Assembly: GCA_964554125.1 (NCBI GenBank)
Contig: CAZKNG010000016.1
Location: 1-36,676, forward strand
Direction of reading: 5' to 3'
From: JAGHBT01 sp035311885
GTDB taxonomy: Bacteria > Krumholzibacteriota > Krumholzibacteriia > Krumholzibacteriales > WJIX01
Length of the DNA stretch: 36,676 bases
Shown here: positions 8,795-17,342 of the stretch, in pieces
How the letters are laid out: the number at the start of each line of letters is the position of its first letter
Numbering within the stretch: position 1 is the stretch's first letter
Made by a program: the position numbers and the translations under genes
The notes under the pieces: generated by a model
Told to the model about the DNA's origin: nothing
Databases searched by the model: none
Seen by the model: the letters and a program-made list of their open reading frames with translations, nothing else

Positions 8795-9475
8795 TTAATT
8801 TATATTTTTATCAGACTCTATTTTACCGTCCCGCAGCCTCAGGATACGCATCGAATGCCTGGCAACATCTTCTTCGTGTGTGACCATAATAATGGTATTC
8901 CCGGACTTATGAATTTTATTGAAAACGGCCATAAGCTCCTCGCCCGTTTTGCTGTCTAAATTTCCGGTTGGTTCATCCGCCAGTATTATCGAAGGTTTAT
9001 TTACAAGAGCTCTTGCTATAGCTACTCTCTGTCTCTGACCGCCGGAGAGTTCATTCGGACGATGAGTAGCTCTATCGACGAGACCGACCGAGTCAAGAGC
9101 TTCCATCGCGATCTTTTTTCTCTCGCCTGTTGACAGACCGGCATAGACAAGGGGAAGTTCAACGTTCTGAAGAGCGTTGGCGCGCGGCAGGAGGTTGAAT
9201 GTCTGGAAAACAAATCCTATTTCACTGTTGCGGATATAGGCGAGTTTGTCGTCGTTGAGATTGCTTACTTCCGCTCCATTCAGATAATATTCCCCCTCGC
9301 TGGGTGTATCGAGACATCCCAGAATATTCATCAATGTCGATTTACCGGAACCGGAGGGTCCCATAACTGAAACATATTCATTTTCGCCAATCTCTAAATC
9401 AACTCCTGCCACCGCTTCTATCTTCTGTATTCCAACCTCATATATCTTCTTTATTCCCTTTACTCTTATTAACAT
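8795..9475 (-). CDS. MacB/LolD-type ABC transporter ATPase
   Basis: Cytoplasmic ATPase (226 aa) that powers the split MacB-type exporter. Walker A is GPSGSGKST (residues 39-47), the Q-loop lies in FVFQTFNLLPR (about 88-98), the ABC signature is LSGGQRQR (143-150), Walker B is IILADEPTGNLD (163-174) and the switch His is in MVTHEED. The SGKST ... FNLLPR ... PTGNLDSKTG pattern is characteristic of the LolD/MacB/FtsE branch. The ATG is preceded by GGGAG at 7 bases. Length is that of free-standing LolD-like ATPases, which fits permeases lacking their own ATPase domain. It follows the TolC-like gene by 14 bases. Confidence 0.95.
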   Translation of the reverse strand: MLIRVKGIKKIYEVGIQKIEAVAGVDLEIGENEYVSVMGPSGSGKSTLMNILGCLDTPSEGEYYLNGAEVSNLNDDKLAYIRNSEIGFVFQTFNLLPRANALQNVELPLVYAGLSTGERKKIAMEALDSVGLVDRATHRPNELSGGQRQRVAIARALVNKPSIILADEPTGNLDSKTGEELMAVFNKIHKSGNTIIMVTHEEDVARHSMRILRLRDGKIESDKNIN

Positions 9476-9489
9476 CTTATGCTCCCTCT

Positions 9490-10842
9490 CTATATCTTAT
9501 CTCTCATTTTCCCCGCCGCTCTAGCGAGATCTGCTTCAGCTATAAGATAGTCGCACTTCGCTTCTATTAAGTCTGCCTTAGCGGTAGTCAGCGCTACATG
9601 GGCGTCGATAGTTTCAAGCATCGTGCCCGCTCCGATACGGTAACGTTCTTCCGCCAGCTTAACTTCCTCTTTTGCCTGCCGGATAATCTCTCGCGCTACC
9701 GCTATCCTTTCACGCGCCTCATTCATCCCGAAAATCAGGTTTTTGATCTCTTTCGAAGCCTCGAGCGCTCTTTTCTCCAGATCATACTCGGCTATTCTGC
9801 GATCAGCTTTAGCTGATTTAACCTTAGTGCTGGTCGACATCCTGTCAAATATATTGAATGTAAGAAATCCGGTAACATTCCACTGATACTCTTCACGGAA
9901 GATGTCCAGAGGATTGTCCACTAATTGGCGGTCATTCCAGTAATAATCAAAACCTATTCCCAGAGAAGGCCACCATCCTGCTTTAGCGGCCGAAACGTTC
10001 GATTCGGCCGCTTCCAGATTGTACCTCACACTCTTAAGGTCCGCTCTGTTGTTTAAAGCAAACTCTATCACATCTTGATATTCAGGTTGGCTGTATTCGA
10101 TTGTCATTGATGTATCGATAGAAAAAGCCCTGTCCTCACCCCTGTTCATTAAATTCCTTAATTCTTCCCTTGCCATCTCCATGGAATTTCTCGTCTTTAT
10201 TACATTGAGTTTCGTGTTAGAATATCTGACTTGCGCTTTCAGCTTATCAACCCTTGTTGCCGATCCGGCTTCAAGCAGAGCTATTGCTCTTTCCAGGTTC
10301 TTGCTGGCTTGCTCTTTACTTTCCACCTGAACAGAATACAGCATTCTGTTTCTGTAGAGATTGTAATACGCCCTGATAATTTTCGCTATCATGATATCTT
10401 TACTGTAATTATAATCCTCCCTTGCTGCGTCGTTCGCGCTTTTCGCTGAGCTGATCCTGCTGTAATTACCTCCTCCCTGCCACAGCATCATACTGGATGA
10501 TAATCTCAACGTATAATTTTCATAATCAAAACCGTCCCGCTGTATCGGTCTTCCCTGTGAATCATACTGAACAGAGGAGGGGCCGTAGTAGTTGTGGCCC
10601 GTGTAAAAACCGAGAGAAAAATCGGGCATAAGGGATCCGTACTGGGCCTGGAGGTTACTCTCCGCCTTTTTAATGTACTGAAAACTTATACCAATATCGG
10701 GGTTGTTTTTCAGAGCTATACTAATGCATTCCTCGAGGGATAACAGTTCAACTTGAGAAGATTCCGTTCCTCCGGAAAGCAAAGCAAGAATTAAAAGAGC
10801 TGATAATAAAATTTTTACTGTAAATAAGAAAGTTCTATCCAT
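9490..10842 (-). CDS. TolC-family outer-membrane efflux channel
   Basis: Outer-membrane and periplasmic tunnel protein (450 aa), first gene of the exporter operon. It has a signal peptide (residues about 1-28, ending near GGTESSQ) and then the family start LSLEECISIALKNNPDIG. Two repeated helical hairpins each end in an A-rich heptad region; the second begins NNRADLKSVRYNLEAAESNV. The closing motif EERYRIGAGTMLETIDAHVALTTAKADL is typical of OEP domains. GAGGG precedes the ATG by 6 bases. The 370-base intergenic region upstream should hold the operon promoter. The channel is presumably the exit duct for the MacAB-like pump, but TolC proteins can be shared with other pumps. Confidence 0.94.
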   Translation of the reverse strand: MDRTFLFTVKILLSALLILALLSGGTESSQVELLSLEECISIALKNNPDIGISFQYIKKAESNLQAQYGSLMPDFSLGFYTGHNYYGPSSVQYDSQGRPIQRDGFDYENYTLRLSSSMMLWQGGGNYSRISSAKSANDAAREDYNYSKDIMIAKIIRAYYNLYRNRMLYSVQVESKEQASKNLERAIALLEAGSATRVDKLKAQVRYSNTKLNVIKTRNSMEMAREELRNLMNRGEDRAFSIDTSMTIEYSQPEYQDVIEFALNNRADLKSVRYNLEAAESNVSAAKAGWWPSLGIGFDYYWNDRQLVDNPLDIFREEYQWNVTGFLTFNIFDRMSTSTKVKSAKADRRIAEYDLEKRALEASKEIKNLIFGMNEARERIAVAREIIRQAKEEVKLAEERYRIGAGTMLETIDAHVALTTAKADLIEAKCDYLIAEADLARAAGKMRDKI

Positions 10843-11143
10843 TGTCGCCCTCTTTCCATCTTATCATGTAAATATTCCGGCTGAGTATTTAGAATTGATA
10901 TATAACTTACGCACAGTCATCTCATAACCAGTCGCCAAAGAGTAAATAGATTATCTTTTTTTACACAAACAATGGCGAAATCCCTTCTACCTTATTTCAC
11001 CATTTTTAACAATCCCAAACAAGCTGTCTTATATTGTTATACGCCTCTTAAGCTTAATTAGTTACATTAAAATATATACAATTATCAATTATATATTGCC
11101 AGCTGTAACAATAAAATAATAACCGGCGGAGGAAACTCAAACT
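10843..11143. other. AT-rich intergenic region upstream of the TolC-like gene
   Basis: About 300 bases without a gene. It must hold the promoter of the exporter operon, but I cannot single one out: several AT-rich TTG-like and TATA-like combinations exist, none with good spacing. No tRNA or obvious small RNA is seen. Confidence 0.5.
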
Positions 11144-11175
11144 CTATAAAAAAACCCGGTATGATGACCGGGTTT
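11144..11175 (-). terminator. Intrinsic terminator of the exbB-exbD-exbD-tonB operon
   Basis: A perfect 9 bp stem (AAACCCGGT / ACCGGGTTT, plus-strand 11152-11160 and 11167-11175) with a 6-base loop. On the minus strand the 3' arm runs into a seven-T stretch (plus-strand A-run 11148-11154, partly in the stem). It lies 38 bases after the tonB stop, the expected place and direction. Confidence 0.88.
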
Positions 11176-11212
11176 ATAGAAATATTCCTGATAAAAAGGG
11201 CCTGTCCGATTT

Positions 11213-11839
11213 TTAATGCAGCCTGAAAACAATCGGGATCGCCATAAAAGCCTTTACCGGTTTCATCCTCTGCCTCGCCGGTTTGAATCTGAACTTTTTT
11301 ACCGCTTCCATTGCCGCCTGATCCATTGCGGGTGTAACATCCGAATGCAGAACCGATACTCTTATTACTTTACCCTTCTCGTTTACAAGCACTCTTAACA
11401 TGACAGTTCCGTCAATACCGGCCTGCCTGGCCAGCTCCGGATATCTCGGAGCCACCTTCTTAATTAAAACCGGCGGTTCGTCAAACGCGAAGAACTTACT
11501 AGCCTTATCACTCTCCGGAGGCGGCGGAGGCGGAAGATTATCAATTTTGTCAAAACTTGTAGCAGCAACTTCAGCCGCGTCCTGTGCCTCTTCTCCCTCT
11601 TCCGCGGCCATTGGAATAACGGGCTGACTTACCTCTTTAGGAGGAGGAGGAAGAACAAATTCCTCTGTGGTCTCAATCGCGACAAATTCTTTTTCCTCAA
11701 GTACATACGGCTTAAATTCAAACTGGGGGCTGAAATAAAATCCGAGAAAATGAAGCACTATCGCAGTGTACAGAGAGTTGCGAAGATATCTTTTGTAACC
11801 CTTCTTGAATTTTACATTCTCTAATGCTACAGTAGCCAC
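11213..11839 (-). CDS. tonB: TonB-family energy-transducing protein
   Basis: Links ExbB/ExbD in the inner membrane to TonB-dependent receptors in the outer membrane (208 aa). Layout: a short basic cytoplasmic N-terminus, one membrane segment (about residues 22-38, LYTAIVLHFLGFYF), a Pro/Glu-rich periplasmic linker with two proline runs (about 63-67 and 103-108), and a C-terminal TonB domain (about 118-208). That domain holds APRYPELARQAGIDGTVMLRV and ends VKAFMAIPIVFRL. The start is GTG at 11839, with AAAGG upstream; the preceding exbD stops 11 bases away. It ends the operon. The obvious client is the receptor at 17343-20465. Confidence 0.95.
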   Translation of the reverse strand: MATVALENVKFKKGYKRYLRNSLYTAIVLHFLGFYFSPQFEFKPYVLEEKEFVAIETTEEFVLPPPPKEVSQPVIPMAAEEGEEAQDAAEVAATSFDKIDNLPPPPPPESDKASKFFAFDEPPVLIKKVAPRYPELARQAGIDGTVMLRVLVNEKGKVIRVSVLHSDVTPAMDQAAMEAVKKFRFKPARQRMKPVKAFMAIPIVFRLH

Positions 11840-11850
11840 AGATCGTACCT

Positions 11851-12258
11851 TTAACTTTCTTCCGCAACAGAAACAAACGTTACATTAATGGCATTAGCGT
11901 GTTTGAGCTGTTCAATAATATCAGAAACAAGCCGGTATTTTGCTATACGGTCAACTTTAAATGCGACAATAAGATTGGAGTTTTCTTCCAGTTTAGCCCC
12001 GACAACTTTATCTATATCATCAACACGCATTAATTTATCGTTAATACTTATCCTGTTATAGCGGTCAGCCCATACTGTAATGAGTCTTTCTCTCTGCAAT
12101 TCACCGCCGGATTCCGCCCTCGGCAATGTAATAGGGAGTCCCGACTCCATTTTAAAAATCGTTGTAACCATAAAGAAAATGAGAAGCAGAAAAATTATGT
12201 CTGCCATCGAGCCTGTTGGTATAGTATTCTGAACACCCTGTTTTTTTGATATTTTCAA
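11851..12258 (-). CDS. exbD: ExbD-type biopolymer transport protein (second copy)
   Basis: Small protein (135 aa) with one membrane helix (about residues 20-37, DIIFLLLIFFMVTTIF) and a periplasmic domain. Asp20 in SMADIIF is the conserved ion-pathway residue of the ExbD/TolR family. It follows the first exbD by 16 bases and precedes tonB. The two copies differ clearly outside the helix, so they are not a recent duplication and may form a mixed pair within the ExbB pentamer. Confidence 0.94.
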   Translation of the reverse strand: MKISKKQGVQNTIPTGSMADIIFLLLIFFMVTTIFKMESGLPITLPRAESGGELQRERLITVWADRYNRISINDKLMRVDDIDKVVGAKLEENSNLIVAFKVDRIAKYRLVSDIIEQLKHANAINVTFVSVAEES

Positions 12259-12274
12259 AGCAGGTTCTCCTCTA

Positions 12275-12682
12275 TTATCCGGATTTCATTGTTCTTAGAG
12301 ATATCTTACTAGCATCAGCATTTCTGAGTTCATCTAAGATATCGATCATAATATTGTATTCGGCATCCGGATGTGTTTCGATTACTATCACTAACTCTGG
12401 ATTCACTTTAAGTTTAGCTCTAACGAAAGGTTCTATTTCACTCAGAGCTATGGGACCTTTGCCTTTAGCTTCTATAGCTCCGTTTGAAAAGGCCCTTATC
12501 TTTAGAACATCCTCTGTTTTAAGCTTAACCGTACTTGAACTCTCACCGGGCAGAGACATGGGCAATCCTCTGTCTACCGCGAACATCGTACTGACAAGGA
12601 AGAATATAAGGAGCAGGAAATTAATGTCAGACATCGATGAAGTACTGAATTCTGAAGTTACTTTGCTCGACTTTTTTATCAT
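12275..12682 (-). CDS. exbD: ExbD-type biopolymer transport protein (first copy)
   Basis: A 135-aa protein with the ExbD/TolR plan: a short cytoplasmic N-terminus, a membrane helix (about residues 19-37, DINFLLLIFFLVSTMF) with conserved Asp19 in SMSDINF, and a periplasmic domain containing PELVIVIETHPDAEYNIMID, a typical ExbD strand-helix stretch. Same length as the next gene. It lies 15 bases after exbB. It transmits ion flow through ExbB to TonB. Confidence 0.94.
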   Translation of the reverse strand: MIKKSSKVTSEFSTSSMSDINFLLLIFFLVSTMFAVDRGLPMSLPGESSSTVKLKTEDVLKIRAFSNGAIEAKGKGPIALSEIEPFVRAKLKVNPELVIVIETHPDAEYNIMIDILDELRNADASKISLRTMKSG

Positions 12683-12697
12683 CTTATCAAACTCCGA

Positions 12698-13561
12698 TTA
12701 ATTTTCTATTCTGCCACTTTCAATAAGTTCGTTAACAAGTTCGGCGGATGCTTCCTCCATCTCCAGAACAAAACGGTCGATCTGTGAGACAAAGTAAGAA
12801 TGGCCGATACTTGCCGGTATAGCAATAATAAGACCTGTTGCTGTTGTAATTAACGCCTCTTCAATACCAGAAGCGACAACTTTCGCGCTAACCTGTTCAG
12901 CGGCAGCTATTGAGGCAAAAGCGCTGATCATACCGGATACGGTACCCAGGAATCCAAGCAGAGGAGCCACCTGAGCTACCGTTGCGATAACTACCAGTCC
13001 TCTTTCGAGAAAGGAAGTCTCGATACTTCCGGATGTCTCTATAGCCTCTTTAACAGCATCCGGCCCACGGTCACTTCTCAGGAGTCCCGAATGCAAAACT
13101 GCGGCAATGGGACCCTTTGTTCCTTCACAAACCCGCATTGCTCCTTCTATACCTTCAGAACGCATACTCTTGATAACATTATTCATAAGCTTACGCACAT
13201 TGACGCGAGCTCTCAAAAGAGTAACGAATCTTTCTATTATAAAAACAAACAATACTATCGAAGCCAGAAGCAGGGCATGCATAAAATTGCCCCCTTTGAC
13301 GTATTTCTCTCCAATTCCGCTATTTTTAAGATTATAAAGAATGGGTCCAAGCTTTTCACGCTCAGCCATATTGGCAAGATCTTGAGCTACAACTGCTGAG
13401 TCATTCTTAGCAGTAGCGAGGGAATCATTCTCCGACTGCATGGTTATCTCAGCCTGTGCTTCTTCCTGCCCCTGCTGAGAATATGCAGCAACGGGTACAA
13501 TAGCCATAAAAACCGGAATTATAACAAACAACATTACTTTTACCACACACTTACTTCTCAT
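12698..13561 (-). CDS. exbB: ExbB/TolQ/MotA-family proton channel protein with long periplasmic N-terminus
   Basis: Inner-membrane motor protein (287 aa). The first helix (about residues 8-28) looks like a cleavable signal peptide. It is followed by about 60 mostly acidic, low-complexity residues (QQGQEEAQAEITMQSEND) and then three membrane helices: TM1 at about 93-113, and TM2/TM3 in the C-terminal half. Family motifs include GLVVIATVAQVAPLLGFLGTVSGMI and EALITTATGLIIAIPASI. Classical E. coli ExbB lacks such a signal and acidic extension; similar forms occur in several FCB and Proteobacteria. GAAGGAG lies upstream of the ATG. First gene of the motor operon. Confidence 0.94.
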   Translation of the reverse strand: MRSKCVVKVMLFVIIPVFMAIVPVAAYSQQGQEEAQAEITMQSENDSLATAKNDSAVVAQDLANMAEREKLGPILYNLKNSGIGEKYVKGGNFMHALLLASIVLFVFIIERFVTLLRARVNVRKLMNNVIKSMRSEGIEGAMRVCEGTKGPIAAVLHSGLLRSDRGPDAVKEAIETSGSIETSFLERGLVVIATVAQVAPLLGFLGTVSGMISAFASIAAAEQVSAKVVASGIEEALITTATGLIIAIPASIGHSYFVSQIDRFVLEMEEASAELVNELIESGRIEN

Positions 13562-13716
13562 GCTCCTAGCTCCTTCTGTAAATTACAATTGACGCGCTAA
13601 GCGTTGCTAACTTAACAAAGTAACTGAAATTTTACTTCCCGCTAATCTCAATTATTTATAAATTCTTCATAGTTCCGGCATAGAATCCGGGTTCATGAAA
13701 CCTTTATAACTCATTT

Positions 13717-13745
13717 AAAATAAGTTATATACTAAACATTGTCAA
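13717..13745 (-). promoter_or_regulatory. Sigma70-like promoter of exbB-exbD-exbD-tonB
   Basis: Consensus -35 TTGACA (13745-13740), a 17-base spacer, then -10 TATTTT (13722-13717), four of six to consensus. It faces exbB and leaves an untranslated leader of about 150 bases. It shows that the motor operon can be transcribed independently of the porV operon upstream. Confidence 0.65.
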
Positions 13746-13841
13746 CCAAAAACTAATTCTCGTAAACACAGCCTAAACTCTTATTTAGCAAACTATTATA
13801 CTCTTTAATATCCCACACGGCAGAGCCTTTCCCCATAACTC

Positions 13842-14798
13842 TTAATAACTAAAGCCGAGAGATACCCGGTTAGAGTAACCGAGGAAATTAAGATCCTGCC
13901 AGGAATAATCAAAGCTGATATCTGAAGTCTGGCTTGAATCTATCTTGAACCCAACACCCCAGGCCATCCCCTGACTGTCATAATTGATATTATACCCTCC
14001 GCGGACGAAGAAAAACTGATTATATGAATATTCGAATCCCACATTCATTCTCTCCGCGTTGTCGGAAGGGTGAGAAAAACCTGAAGAAGCAGTCAAAACA
14101 TTGGACCCTAATCTCAAGAGATCCATGGCAAGTCCAACTTTGAATACGGTAGGAAGTTTCGAAGACCGCTCATCGTAAGTAAATTCACTGCCCAGGCTCT
14201 GAACCATCATACCTAACGTCATACCCCGTATACCTATCCTGTAAAGAAGTCCGAAGTCAAATGAAAGTGATTCAACGCTGCGTTCGGCAAGACCCATATG
14301 GAGAAAATGCGCCGTAAAGCCGGCGGAAAACCTGTCCGTGAAATAAGTCGCCCATGATAAGCCGTAAGATTGAGATCCTGCATCAAAATACCTGTTAGTG
14401 CCCAGCGGTCTGTATATAGTTCGGACTATCTGAGGATCCATAGTCAAAGCTCTCGCTGAAATTCCGAAAGTTCCGGGAAGGTATGGTGTCCTGAAAACCG
14501 TGCCTACGAAATATAGATCAATGTCGGCAGGCCAAGACACTGAATTCATAGTTACCTCTGTGCGTTCCAATTCCACAAGTCCGGCAGGATTCCAATATAG
14601 AGCCGAAGCATCATCTGCTACGGCGGTAAAGGCACTGCCCATACCGGTCGCGCGTGCCGATACTCCAACTTTTAGAAATTGAGCGGAGTATGTTCCAACT
14701 TTTTCGAATGGTGAAGTACCATACGCAACCAGGGGGAACGCCGTCACAACAGTAAAAATCAACGCTATCCCGGTAAGTAAATGTTTATTGCCTTTCAT
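13842..14798 (-). CDS. PorV/PorQ-family outer-membrane barrel protein
   Basis: A 318-aa protein with a signal peptide (about residues 1-27) and the family signature near the mature N-terminus: FLKVGVSARATGMGSAF, then TAVADDASALYWNPAGL. The rest alternates polar and hydrophobic strands and ends in an aromatic residue (SLGFSY), as outer-membrane barrels do. In Bacteroidetes, PorV is the shuttle/attachment barrel of the type IX secretion system; many related barrels in other phyla have no proven role. AGGAGG precedes the ATG by 7 bases. It ends an operon behind a TonB-dependent receptor and a protein with a T9SS/FlgD-like C-terminus, which suggests it handles that protein. I see no terminator after it. 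Confidence 0.88.
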   Translation of the reverse strand: MKGNKHLLTGIALIFTVVTAFPLVAYGTSPFEKVGTYSAQFLKVGVSARATGMGSAFTAVADDASALYWNPAGLVELERTEVTMNSVSWPADIDLYFVGTVFRTPYLPGTFGISARALTMDPQIVRTIYRPLGTNRYFDAGSQSYGLSWATYFTDRFSAGFTAHFLHMGLAERSVESLSFDFGLLYRIGIRGMTLGMMVQSLGSEFTYDERSSKLPTVFKVGLAMDLLRLGSNVLTASSGFSHPSDNAERMNVGFEYSYNQFFFVRGGYNINYDSQGMAWGVGFKIDSSQTSDISFDYSWQDLNFLGYSNRVSLGFSY

Positions 14799-14824
14799 CG
14801 CCAGACCTCCTAAAAGGGCACTTA

Positions 14825-17314
14825 TTATTTGATAACTACAAATTTCCCAACAAATGTATCGTAATTCGTGTTTTCAGGTTCTACAGAATAGAGGTAAATC
14901 CCGCTGGTAATTTCCTGTCCATTTCTCGAAATAAGATCCCAGCTTGCTGTCCCGCTTTCCCCTTTATGTAATATTGTCTCAACGAGGTCACCCGCTAAAG
15001 TGTAGACTCTTATCGTGTTAGGACAATCGGGGAGCCTTCGGAATTCAATTTTGATTCCGGACGGATCATCCATATTTTTCCCGAGCTTCCAGGGATCTAC
15101 TGATTCCATCGTTACGGGATTAGGTACAACGAATATCTCATCGCCCTCGGTATTTTCTCCTGTACCGTATTTGGAAACCGGCGAAGTAAGAAGGAAGTTA
15201 CTTGTTGCCTCCCCGTACTTATCCGTATAGTCAAAAGCAGTAACAGAGTAAAAATAATACTGTCCGTTTGTTACTTCAGTATCAACATATTTATAATATC
15301 TTTTTCCGTCATTAAAGTTGAGATTATATCTTGCGAGAGATTCCAGAGTATCACATTCAACTTGTGACAAACCGGGAGGGCATGGAACCGGATCAAGCGG
15401 GAAATAATAGAGATTCTCTTCAAACATGGTAATGAGCTTTTCTTTATTCTCTAAGCCCTGCAGTGGTTCATATAGCAACCCGCCTTCCGAATAGGGCATA
15501 CGGTATTCCCTGTCCTGACCATATCCGTCGCCGGCGTAGTCTCTCTCTAATATCAACTTCCACAATTCTTTTGAAGGGCCGCTGGATGCGGTAGTGCCTA
15601 CTGGACGATTCCATCCGTCGGCGCGCCAGATACGGAAACCGGCAAAATCTTTTTCAAGAGTACTCACGTCAAGCGCCTCTTCGCTGAAATTATCCCAGTA
15701 AAGAGTTGTTTTATTATGACCCGGAACGATTCTCATTTTCGGTGGAGGAGGAGCTGTCCCGACAAGCCAGGAAATCCTTGACTCTCTTCCATTCCCCGAT
15801 TTACTCCTTGTCCCTGTCATATAATCTTCCTTATTACCGGATGTACAACCCAGTCTCTGTCCTTCTCTCCAGATCCATTCCTCTTTACCGCAATCCATGT
15901 TGACCCAGACATAACCTTCTTTTCCGGCAGTGACTGTCTCTGAATCATCCGCGTCACACGTATCAGGATCTATTGTTACAGGCCCCGGCAGCCTGGTCTC
16001 CCTGCCGTCAATACCTGTTTCAGGATCGCCGTCAAGATCAAACCAGTTACCTTCATATGTAACTGCAGCGCTTGCAGCTTCTTTAAGCAGCCCCGGTAAT
16101 CCCGGTCCTATTGCTACAGCTACCTGGAGCGACAAAGTATCTCCCGGCATTAACGCGTCGAAAGGTCCCGTTGCCATCATCATACGGTAATCCCTGGGTA
16201 CTTCCTGATTCTTATCCTTTTGATTAGCGCTCATGAGTTGATATCGCTCTGAATCCTTGGAGGGATCTCCGCCGTCTTCAAAGGGCTGGGAACCTGAAAA
16301 TGCCTGATAGGAAGTAAGCCCTACAGTCTTAGGGGCGGTAAAACCGGTAGGATCTGTTTTATGTCCGAGGAAAACAATCCCGAGATATCCTGTCACAGTT
16401 CCTTCATCCGTATCCTTATCGTAGAAATAGGCCGCGTCCACTGAAACCGGATAGGGAGTCTGTCCTTTTTTTGTACAGACAACTCCTCTATAGAATCCCG
16501 TAGCATCATCCTTCCAGTAGTTATCGGTTTCCAGATCGCCGGCGTCACCATCGGCGAAAAACCCGACGTATACATTATCGAGGCTGGTTGTCCCGCTATA
16601 ATGAATTATCTGATAATCAATTCCGACAAAATTTCTGTAATCTTCATCCTCCCACTGGTAACTCTCCTGATGAACATAAAGTCCCAGAGGAACATGGTCG
16701 GGATATAAACTTGTAGCAGTTTCTTCATCATCCATATACCAGGTTGAAAACATCTGGCTGCTGATCCCCGCGAAATCCTCGTCGATCTTCCCGTCACCAT
16801 CATTATCTTTACCGTCTAAGGGATCTTCATCTATTAAGCCGTCTTTATCATCATCGGCGGGCCGTGGAAATCTCGAACCCCCGACCGTGCTTGAATTAGC
16901 GGTATAAATGATAGCTATATCACCATCCGGAGAACTTAGGCCCGGAGGCATGAACTCCGTGTCATAAGCGGCGGTTGAAACAGCTGCAAGTCCTCCCTTT
17001 TTCGCACCAACCCACAACCCCGCTATATAAAGATACTCAATTCCGCTGTTAGCGGGCCATTGAGCTGAGGGATAATCGCCTGTGGGAAAGTTACGTCCGG
17101 GATAAGAACCGAAACAACCCCAATTAGTAACATGCAGCTGAAGATTACCGACGTTATGTATACCAGACCCGTCATAGACCCATATCTTTTCTATCTCTTT
17201 GAGCTTCCCCATCCAATCTTCATCGTTGTTTCGTGGTTTCGCGGACGCCATTTGAGGAATCAGGGTAAAAGATATTACCATGGATACTGCTAAAAGAAAT
17301 CCTTTGCGAACCAT
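14825..17314 (-). CDS. Secreted protein with Asp-rich Ca2+-type repeats and FlgD/T9SS-like C-terminal domain
   Basis: Large exported protein (829 aa from the ATG at 17314, which has GGAGG 6 bases upstream; a longer in-frame start at 17404 would overlap the receptor gene and push the signal peptide inside). Signal peptide about residues 1-25 (MVRKGFLLAVSMVISF), with no lipobox. Residues about 154-180 hold two thrombospondin-type-3/EF-like Asp loops (DDDKDGLIDED and DNDGDGKIDED), which usually bind Ca2+. The middle is beta-rich and contains a fibronectin-III-like stretch. The last 100 residues form an Ig-like domain of the FlgD/T9SS sorting type (IRVYTLAGDLVETILHKG ... SGIYLYSVE ... GKFVVIK). 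Not recognised as SusD or any known enzyme. Its neighbours, a TonB receptor upstream and a PorV-like barrel downstream, suggest a cell-surface partner of the receptor. Confidence 0.85.
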   Translation of the reverse strand: MVRKGFLLAVSMVISFTLIPQMASAKPRNNDEDWMGKLKEIEKIWVYDGSGIHNVGNLQLHVTNWGCFGSYPGRNFPTGDYPSAQWPANSGIEYLYIAGLWVGAKKGGLAAVSTAAYDTEFMPPGLSSPDGDIAIIYTANSSTVGGSRFPRPADDDKDGLIDEDPLDGKDNDGDGKIDEDFAGISSQMFSTWYMDDEETATSLYPDHVPLGLYVHQESYQWEDEDYRNFVGIDYQIIHYSGTTSLDNVYVGFFADGDAGDLETDNYWKDDATGFYRGVVCTKKGQTPYPVSVDAAYFYDKDTDEGTVTGYLGIVFLGHKTDPTGFTAPKTVGLTSYQAFSGSQPFEDGGDPSKDSERYQLMSANQKDKNQEVPRDYRMMMATGPFDALMPGDTLSLQVAVAIGPGLPGLLKEAASAAVTYEGNWFDLDGDPETGIDGRETRLPGPVTIDPDTCDADDSETVTAGKEGYVWVNMDCGKEEWIWREGQRLGCTSGNKEDYMTGTRSKSGNGRESRISWLVGTAPPPPKMRIVPGHNKTTLYWDNFSEEALDVSTLEKDFAGFRIWRADGWNRPVGTTASSGPSKELWKLILERDYAGDGYGQDREYRMPYSEGGLLYEPLQGLENKEKLITMFEENLYYFPLDPVPCPPGLSQVECDTLESLARYNLNFNDGKRYYKYVDTEVTNGQYYFYSVTAFDYTDKYGEATSNFLLTSPVSKYGTGENTEGDEIFVVPNPVTMESVDPWKLGKNMDDPSGIKIEFRRLPDCPNTIRVYTLAGDLVETILHKGESGTASWDLISRNGQEITSGIYLYSVEPENTNYDTFVGKFVVIK

Positions 17315-17342
17315 ACGGAACCTCCATAAAATATAATTGTCG

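Noticed and set aside
14825..17314. SusD-like lipoprotein partner for the TonB receptor
   Set aside because: No lipobox, no TPR-like SusD pattern; instead Asp-rich loops and a FlgD-like C-terminal domain.
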